Source: Bacteroidota bacterium
GTDB lineage: Bacteria > Bacteroidota > Bacteroidia > UBA8524
Reading direction: 5' to 3'
NCBI GenBank assembly: GCA_016124735.1
Contig: WGMZ01000002.1
Span: 1 to 64,000 of the forward strand
Length of the DNA stretch: 64,000 bases
A program made the translations under genes and the position numbers. Numbering within the stretch: position 1 is the first letter of the stretch; every line of letters starts with the position of its first letter. The notes below the pieces were generated by a model, which saw only the letters and a list, made by a program, of their open reading frames with translations, did not search any database and had not been told where the DNA came from. Below are positions 59,521-64,000 of this stretch, piece by piece.

Positions 59521-61572
59521 ATGCGGATGCGTAAGGGCTGCCATTTCATTTTAGGGGGATTGTTATTCTTTGGAATTGCCTGTTCCAGTGAAGAAGCTTC
59601 GAACTCTCCGGAAATGGCTCAGCTCCTTGAATTTGTGGTCAAGCATAAGAATCCTGCAAGCATGGAGCTTGTTAAACGTGTGACTGACAGCACTTACGCG
59701 AATATTCAGCAAAAAAGAAGCCTCGATCCCTATGAATATTACGACATTCAATCTTGGTACGCCCGATGTGCTCAGGATAATCCAAAAGCCCTCAAGTACG
59801 CCGATAGTATGATTCTCAGCCTGAAAGGCTTACAGGGAGTTCAGGGAATGTATGCCCACGCGCTGAATACACGGGGCATTGTTCTTAAAGACCAGCATCT
59901 CTACAATGAGGCATTGAAACAGTTTTACGCGGCAGAAATCTATACCAATACCTTTTTAGACAGTTGTGCTTCCTCCGAAATATTTAAGAACATCGGGGTT
60001 ATGCTCTATGAACAACAGAACTATCCAAGAGCGATAGACTATGTGCGTAAAGCGCTAGCAGGGGCTCGAACATGCAATGAATCAAATCATACCACCTATT
60101 TTATTCAACTGCAGTCCTGTCTCAATCTGATCGGTTTGTGTTATGAAAAGAAAGAACAGTTGGATAGTGCCAGGATATATTATAAGCAGGCTTTGGAATT
60201 TCTTGCCAGTCGCCCGAAAAGCTACCCGAATGATGCCGGGTTTGCCGAACTCGCCAGTGGGGTTGTACTGGGTAATTTGGGGAATACAGAAATGCTTGCC
60301 GGGAATTTTGGGTTGGCAGAAAAATACCTGTCGGAATCCGTGCGTATCAATCTTAAACCCGATTATGATTTTCCGGATGCTGTTTTGACCCAAATCAAAT
60401 TAGGCGAAGTGTTTGTGACACAGGGAGAAATCGAACGTGCGGATAGCATCAACTTCTATTTGATGCGCAATGTGCCGCGTTTGACCAAACCAGAGGGTCA
60501 TGCCCGCTATTTACTTTTCCTCAAGAATCTGAACGATGCAAAAAACGAAAAACTTCTGGCATACAAATATTTTGAGGCCTATCGGGAACTAAGAGACTCG
60601 CTCAATTTTGCGGCACGCCAGTTGGCACGCATCGACATTGAAGATGCATTGCTTCATCTTTCCAAGCTGGATGAGCTGGAAAACCTGAAAACGGAAACAG
60701 AACAAAGAAATTTCTATTTAGGACTGAGTCTTGTTCTTGTCTTTGGCTTGTTTGTAATCTTAATGTTGATCCGACGAAATCTTCGAGACAGCAGGGCGCA
60801 TGTCCAGATACTGAATAATCTCAACAAAGAGGTACAAGAGCAAAATTCCAAGCTGATGGACGCCATGGACGAACTCGAAAAGAGCCAGGCGGATATTCAG
60901 AGGATGCTGGGAACCGTAGCCCATGATTTACGGAGTCCGATTGCGGGAATAGTCTCCCTTACCGACTTGCTTGAATTTGACGATATACCGGAGGAAACCA
61001 AAAAGGAGCAGATCATTATGATAAAGCGTCTCGCAAATGATTCATTGGAATTTATGGAGGACCTACTAAATATGCGTTCTTCAGTAGACGAGGCTAATAA
61101 AACTCAGGTGGATTTGCTTGAGTTGGCAAAATACTCGGAAAGGTTTATGCAACTCAAGGCGGATGAGAAAGAACAGAAAATCATCGTCTCCGGAGATCAT
61201 GTTCAAGTGATGGCAGTGCGTGATATGATTTGGCGTGTATTAAATAATTTGCTTTCTAATGCGGTGAAGTTTTCCTACCCAAAAGGAACCATTCTGATCA
61301 ATGTTTTCAAGGAAGAAAATGAAGGAGTACTTTCGGTGAAAGACAATGGAATTGGCATTCCAGATACGCTCAAAAAGGAAGTATTTGAAATGCTATCGAA
61401 AAATAAGCGCATGGGCACAGAAGGGGAAAAGCCATTTGGCTTAGGATTGGTAATTTGTAAACAGATCACGGAAGCGCATGGCGGTACCATAAATTATGAA
61501 AGTAAGGAAGGGCATGGTACCCAATTCTTTATGCGCTTCCCGCTGAAAAAAAGTAAGCTACGTGAAGAGTAA
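59521..61572 (+). CDS. TPR sensor histidine kinase, paralog of the preceding kinase
   Basis: A 683-residue kinase with the same layout as its neighbour: an N-terminal hydrophobic segment ending FFGIACSSEE (a weaker lipobox), TPRs over about 30-385 (ALNTRGIVLKDQHLYNEALKQFY, IGVMLYEQQNYPRAIDYVRKAL, VVLGNLGNTEMLAGNFGLAEKYL), a membrane segment (about 400-420), a coiled coil, then HisKA with VAHDLRSPIAGI and HATPase with LNNLLSNAVKFSYP, DNGIGIP and FGLGLVICKQI. The ATG at 59521 (or 59527) gives the signal-like N-terminus; the frame back to 59437 overlaps the first kinase. Aligned Cys positions are DSC, RTC and GLCYE. Tandem duplication is the simplest origin. No response regulator is linked. The gap 61573-61790 holds no convincing gene. 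Confidence 0.87.
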   Translation: MRMRKGCHFILGGLLFFGIACSSEEASNSPEMAQLLEFVVKHKNPASMELVKRVTDSTYANIQQKRSLDPYEYYDIQSWYARCAQDNPKALKYADSMILSLKGLQGVQGMYAHALNTRGIVLKDQHLYNEALKQFYAAEIYTNTFLDSCASSEIFKNIGVMLYEQQNYPRAIDYVRKALAGARTCNESNHTTYFIQLQSCLNLIGLCYEKKEQLDSARIYYKQALEFLASRPKSYPNDAGFAELASGVVLGNLGNTEMLAGNFGLAEKYLSESVRINLKPDYDFPDAVLTQIKLGEVFVTQGEIERADSINFYLMRNVPRLTKPEGHARYLLFLKNLNDAKNEKLLAYKYFEAYRELRDSLNFAARQLARIDIEDALLHLSKLDELENLKTETEQRNFYLGLSLVLVFGLFVILMLIRRNLRDSRAHVQILNNLNKEVQEQNSKLMDAMDELEKSQADIQRMLGTVAHDLRSPIAGIVSLTDLLEFDDIPEETKKEQIIMIKRLANDSLEFMEDLLNMRSSVDEANKTQVDLLELAKYSERFMQLKADEKEQKIIVSGDHVQVMAVRDMIWRVLNNLLSNAVKFSYPKGTILINVFKEENEGVLSVKDNGIGIPDTLKKEVFEMLSKNKRMGTEGEKPFGLGLVICKQITEAHGGTINYESKEGHGTQFFMRFPLKKSKLREE

Positions 61573-61790
61573 CTTTTCAGCGAATTCATCCGTACCAGAG
61601 AATAGCTACAACAAAACACTAATGATTTTTAGCCATGTGTTTTGGATATTCAAAAATATAAAGGAACTTACCGGAGCCTTGCATTTCCAAAAATCAAGAA
61701 ATTCAGGTGCGGTGGAGTCGAGAGACCATCTGAAAAACTGGGCGGAACCCGAAAAGCCATACGAGTAGGGATAAAACACAATTATCAGAC

Positions 61791-62075
61791 ATGTTTAAAA
61801 AATTGAAAGCGTTATTTGCACTGGTTGCCGTAGTAACCATGCTATCAAGTTGCTCCCTGACCTTGCCGGTAAATGCAACCAGTAACCCCGTGGGAAGTAA
61901 GGTAGGAACCGCCAAAGCCAGAGGTTATTTGGGAGTGTTATTCTTTAATGCTGACGCAAGCATTAAAACAGCAGCTCAGAACGGTGGCATTACCAAAATC
62001 TCCACTGTTGACATTAAACAAAAGAACATACTCAACATCGTAATTACTTACGAAACCATCGTAACCGGAGAATAA
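61791..62075 (+). CDS. TRL-like family lipoprotein
   Basis: A 94-residue exported protein with a lipoprotein signal (lipobox LSSC, Cys about residue 21). The mature part carries the TRL-like domain pattern: NPVGSKVGTAKARGYLGVLFF, then DASIKTAAQNGGITKISTVD, which is the conserved core of the family. TRL domain proteins are small envelope proteins of unknown function; the name comes from a tRNA-associated locus, but there is no tRNA gene here. A strong terminator follows, so the gene is probably a separate transcription unit from the two lipoprotein genes downstream. Confidence 0.83.
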   Translation: MFKKLKALFALVAVVTMLSSCSLTLPVNATSNPVGSKVGTAKARGYLGVLFFNADASIKTAAQNGGITKISTVDIKQKNILNIVITYETIVTGE

Positions 62076-62084
62076 CAGATTTTG

Positions 62085-62119
62085 AAAGCAATGGGTTGTG
62101 CGCAACTCATTGCTTTTTT
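62085..62119 (+). terminator. Intrinsic terminator after the TRL-like gene
   Basis: Long stem AAAGCAATG/CATTGCTTT extended through a G-T pair by GTTG/CAAC with a TGCG loop, followed by TTT. It lies directly behind the TRL-like stop codon and 5 nt before the next ATG. Confidence 0.9.
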
Positions 62120-62124
62120 GAATT

Positions 62125-62607
62125 ATGCGAGTAAAATTAATAGTACTTACGCTCCTATTTATTTCGGCATGTGGCCGTAACAAAAAGGAGGGCTTGGAAA
62201 TATTCAATGGCTTGAAATTTAAGCTGTATGAGAATGAAAATACCGGGCCACGGTTAAGTGGCGATATTGAACTTTATGAATCCATCCTTAAGGAGGATCC
62301 CTTGCATATCCCGCTGTACAAATATGTCAAATCAAAGGATTATATCCTATATTTAGGAATCCCTTTTAATGCATCTATACGCGAATTAATCGATTCAAAC
62401 GAAATGCGAAAGCCGCACGATGCTTTGACCAGCGATTCGTCAACCTACTTCTTTAATTCTTATCATAAGGAAAAGAACCAAGTGGTGGAATATTGCAGGG
62501 TATTCGATAAAAACATGGTGTATGTTTTAGCGGTTTCAAATGCAGAGATGACATCGGATTCAACTTTCACGGAAGAAAGATTATCCAGGAGGTTCATACA
62601 AGAATAA
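62125..62607 (+). CDS. Hypothetical lipoprotein
   Basis: A 160-residue protein with a lipoprotein signal (MRVKLIVLTLLFISACGRNK, lipobox ISAC). The mature domain is mixed alpha/beta with no motif I recognise (LEIFNGLKFKLYENE, DYILYLGIPFNASIRELID, MVYVLAVSNAEM). It starts 5 nt after the terminator of the TRL-like gene and its stop is followed after one base by the next lipoprotein gene, so these two form an operon. Function unknown. Confidence 0.6.
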   Translation: MRVKLIVLTLLFISACGRNKKEGLEIFNGLKFKLYENENTGPRLSGDIELYESILKEDPLHIPLYKYVKSKDYILYLGIPFNASIRELIDSNEMRKPHDALTSDSSTYFFNSYHKEKNQVVEYCRVFDKNMVYVLAVSNAEMTSDSTFTEERLSRRFIQE

Positions 62608-62608
62608 A

Positions 62609-63178
62609 ATGAGGATGCAGATGACTGAAATCAATATTCAAAAGATAATGCTGCGACTGCTTGTTGCCCTGCTCGTTCCCTTGACACTTTCTGCGTGCTT
62701 CTCCGTTAAACCTACCAGTGATAGAGGCGGAAAGAATTTATTCGAAACTTTTTATGCTGGCGAGGCTGGAACCCTTTATTTCATTAAGCCTTTGGCTTTT
62801 CATCAGGTGGATGGAAAAGAGCAGGTTCGGATTGATTTCACGTTCAAATACAGGAAGGAAATAAAGGATTCGGCTACAGTCAATTTCTCACTGTTCGGAG
62901 AAAGAATATGCAAGGAGCTTGATAGTATGGTCATTACAAATACTGGAAATTCGGCAAATTGTTCCCACGTGGGGCTGCTCTTTAATGAGAAAAAGAAAAA
63001 GAATTTTATCTCAAGGTTTACAACAGGTGTTGGTCTGCTTCAGATCAAAAACTTGTTTGATCAGGACGACTGGAAAGTAACCCTTTATAGCGAAGGAAAA
63101 GCCATTTCCTTTGTTCCTGATAAAAGGACAAGGAAGGCAATTCGAAAATTGCATGACAATCTCTTTATTATCATGTGA
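62609..63178 (+). CDS. Hypothetical lipoprotein
   Basis: A 189-residue protein. In-frame ATGs at 62609, 62615, 62621 and 62648 precede a lipoprotein signal (LLVALLVPLTLSAC). The mature part is beta-rich (GTLYFIKPLAFHQVDG, VRIDFTFKYRKEI, ATVNFSLFGERIC) and has two later cysteines. No named family. It follows the previous lipoprotein gene by a single base and probably shares its message. The gene ends 12 nt before the stop of the convergent DUF4442 gene. Confidence 0.58.
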   Translation: MRMQMTEINIQKIMLRLLVALLVPLTLSACFSVKPTSDRGGKNLFETFYAGEAGTLYFIKPLAFHQVDGKEQVRIDFTFKYRKEIKDSATVNFSLFGERICKELDSMVITNTGNSANCSHVGLLFNEKKKKNFISRFTTGVGLLQIKNLFDQDDWKVTLYSEGKAISFVPDKRTRKAIRKLHDNLFIIM

Positions 63179-63190
63179 TCTAAAATTCAT

Positions 63191-63661
63191 CTAAGGCGAA
63201 TTAAAATCCTTGTTTTTAAGATAGATTTCATTCGTTGCTGTCGCACATTGCGCACCGTTTTTATCGTACAACACCGCGGGGAGTTCTTTGACAAATTTCC
63301 CTTCTTTTTTTAGATGATGGATGGCCTCTTCAATGAGTTCCTCACTAATTTCCAGGGAAAAATGCATGTCGGTTCTGGCAGGTTTCAGGTAGTCTATTCG
63401 GGCACTTTTCAACCAGACAACTACAGGGATTCCTTTCTTTTCCATAATCTGACCCAGCAACAGCGCATAGAAGGGATCGATGGCCGAAAACAAGGTGCCG
63501 CCGAAAATGGAGTTTCCCAAATTATTGGTGAAGAGGCTTCGGTTGATTTTGACATCTATCTGCCTGAATCCGGGATGAATTTTTTGCACCCAGATACGCT
63601 GAAAAAGCATCGGCGGGTAGAAACGCATAAGCCATGTAAGCTGCCTCTCGGAGATATTCAT
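63191..63661 (-). CDS. DUF4442-family hot-dog protein
   Basis: A 156-residue protein of the DUF4442 branch of the PaaI-like hot-dog fold. Visible core: RQIDVKINRSLFTNNLGNSIFGG-like beta-helix region, then FSAIDPFYALLLG and VWLKSARIDYLKPARTDMHF. Members are thioesterase-like and usually lack known substrates. Its start overlaps the 3' end of the next (upstream) DUF4442 gene by 4 nt (ATGA), so the two related proteins are made from one message and could form a mixed oligomer. Confidence 0.8.
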   Translation of the reverse strand: MNISERQLTWLMRFYPPMLFQRIWVQKIHPGFRQIDVKINRSLFTNNLGNSIFGGTLFSAIDPFYALLLGQIMEKKGIPVVVWLKSARIDYLKPARTDMHFSLEISEELIEEAIHHLKKEGKFVKELPAVLYDKNGAQCATATNEIYLKNKDFNSP

Positions 63662-64000
63662 GTTTTGGCTCCTTTCACCGCTTTCCAGGATTTGATCTGC
63701 CAGTTAATCCTGGCTGTGCAAAGCAATTCTTGTTCTTCGTTGAAGGCCTCAACTTTAAACTCCCTAAAGATGGATTCTTCTTCCTCCAATGGTGCGATGA
63801 TATGCTTTTGTAAAATTTCTTTATCCAGTTGGAAGGTCACCACGGCTGCTTTTCTCGCCTGTTTATGGTAGCTTATATCCAGACTACGCATGAGGAGTCG
63901 GTATTGATTGGGAGATAAGTTTCGCAGCAATTCCAATCCGGAGGCATATTCGCAGAGGGTTGCCAGAAGACAGGCATGCACGCCCCCGACGTGGTTTCGG
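63658..64000 (-). CDS. DUF4442/PaaI-like hot-dog protein, 5' end cut by the window
   Basis: The frame is open to the right edge: the visible C-terminal 113 or so residues include NHVGGVHACLLATLCEYASGL, the hot-dog helix with its preceding Asn-His, and later LMRSLDISYHKQARKAAVVTF and LLCTARINWQIKSWK. A GTG at 63981 could be read as a start, but family-like sequence continues upstream of it, so the true start lies beyond 64000. It is the first gene of a pair with the DUF4442 gene at 63191-63661. Confidence 0.75.
   Translation of the reverse strand, partial: RNHVGGVHACLLATLCEYASGLELLRNLSPNQYRLLMRSLDISYHKQARKAAVVTFQLDKEILQKHIIAPLEEEESIFREFKVEAFNEEQELLCTARINWQIKSWKAVKGAKT

Noticed and set aside
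61562..61768. 68-codon frame after the second TPR kinase
   Set aside because: Starts inside the kinase gene, composition unlike a protein domain, and no sign of translation signals.
61791..62075. A tRNA gene suggested by the name TRL (tRNA-associated locus)
   Set aside because: No cloverleaf sequence is found around this gene; the family name is historical.

Overview
The window looks like core chromosome of a member of the Bacteroidota, probably an uncultured Chitinophagales/Saprospirales/Sphingobacteriales-type lineage. The evidence is: a murF-alr fusion gene, a type III glutamine synthetase, a C-terminal T9SS type A sorting domain, an OmpA/TPR/PD40 lipoprotein resembling PorE, LytS/LytTR and TPR histidine kinases, an HYC_CC_PP-type small protein, DUF4421, DUF4442 and TRL-like proteins, and promoters of the Bacteroidota type (TTG, 18-20 nt, TAnnTTTG). 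Shine-Dalgarno sequences are not evident. I see no rRNA, tRNA, CRISPR array, insertion sequence, integrase or phage gene. No gene-free gap exceeds 300 nt.

Layout. 1-8.9 kb: metF-rsgA-dtd operon (minus); a three-gene operon of two half-propeller lipoproteins plus an outer-membrane barrel; an MsbA-like ABC exporter; a barrel protein; prfA. 8.9-14.4 kb: a GNAT protein, a LuxE-like acyltransferase whose start codon overlaps a divergent lipoprotein start, a small Asp-rich protein, an HDAC-family deacetylase, and a heavy-metal locus (HYC_CC_PP, two HMA proteins) ending in a TonB-dependent receptor that has lost its middle. 14.5-23.5 kb: folA, a TMTC-like TPR membrane protein, a TPR/CAP protein, glutamine synthetase III, and the PorE-like OmpA lipoprotein. 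23.7-32.9 kb: a LytS-type propeller kinase with its LytTR regulator, an EamA transporter, rimB-like and rimK, an MFS transporter, a barrel protein and asd. 32.9-43.6 kb: a lamin-tail surface protein, a T9SS cargo protein, rpmH-rnpA-ctpA, then a tight TauE/SafE-tsaB-MBL/rhodanese run and a barrel protein. 43.6-57.3 kb: a helicase-nuclease, a DUF4421 barrel, a GT51 transglycosylase with a long AsmA-like N-terminus, frr, a CapA-family protein, a YceI lipoprotein, murF-alr, rsmA and mgtE. 57.4-64 kb: two tandem paralogous TPR histidine kinases with lipoprotein-like N-termini, three small lipoproteins including a TRL-like protein, and two overlapping DUF4442 hot-dog genes, the last cut by the window end.

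How the genes fit together. Housekeeping genes for translation (dtd, rsgA, prfA, frr, rpmH, rnpA, rsmA, tsaB, rimK), one-carbon metabolism (metF, folA), aspartate-family amino acids and peptidoglycan (asd, murF-alr, GT51) are mixed with cell-envelope proteins. The most unusual points are the pair of lipoprotein-like TPR kinases with three aligned periplasmic cysteines, the LVIVD propeller split into two separately exported lipoproteins, the decayed metal-locus receptor, and the many start codons lying only 4-9 nt behind a TAnnTTTG element, which suggests leaderless or near-leaderless transcripts. I found no clear-cut new defence or mobile system.
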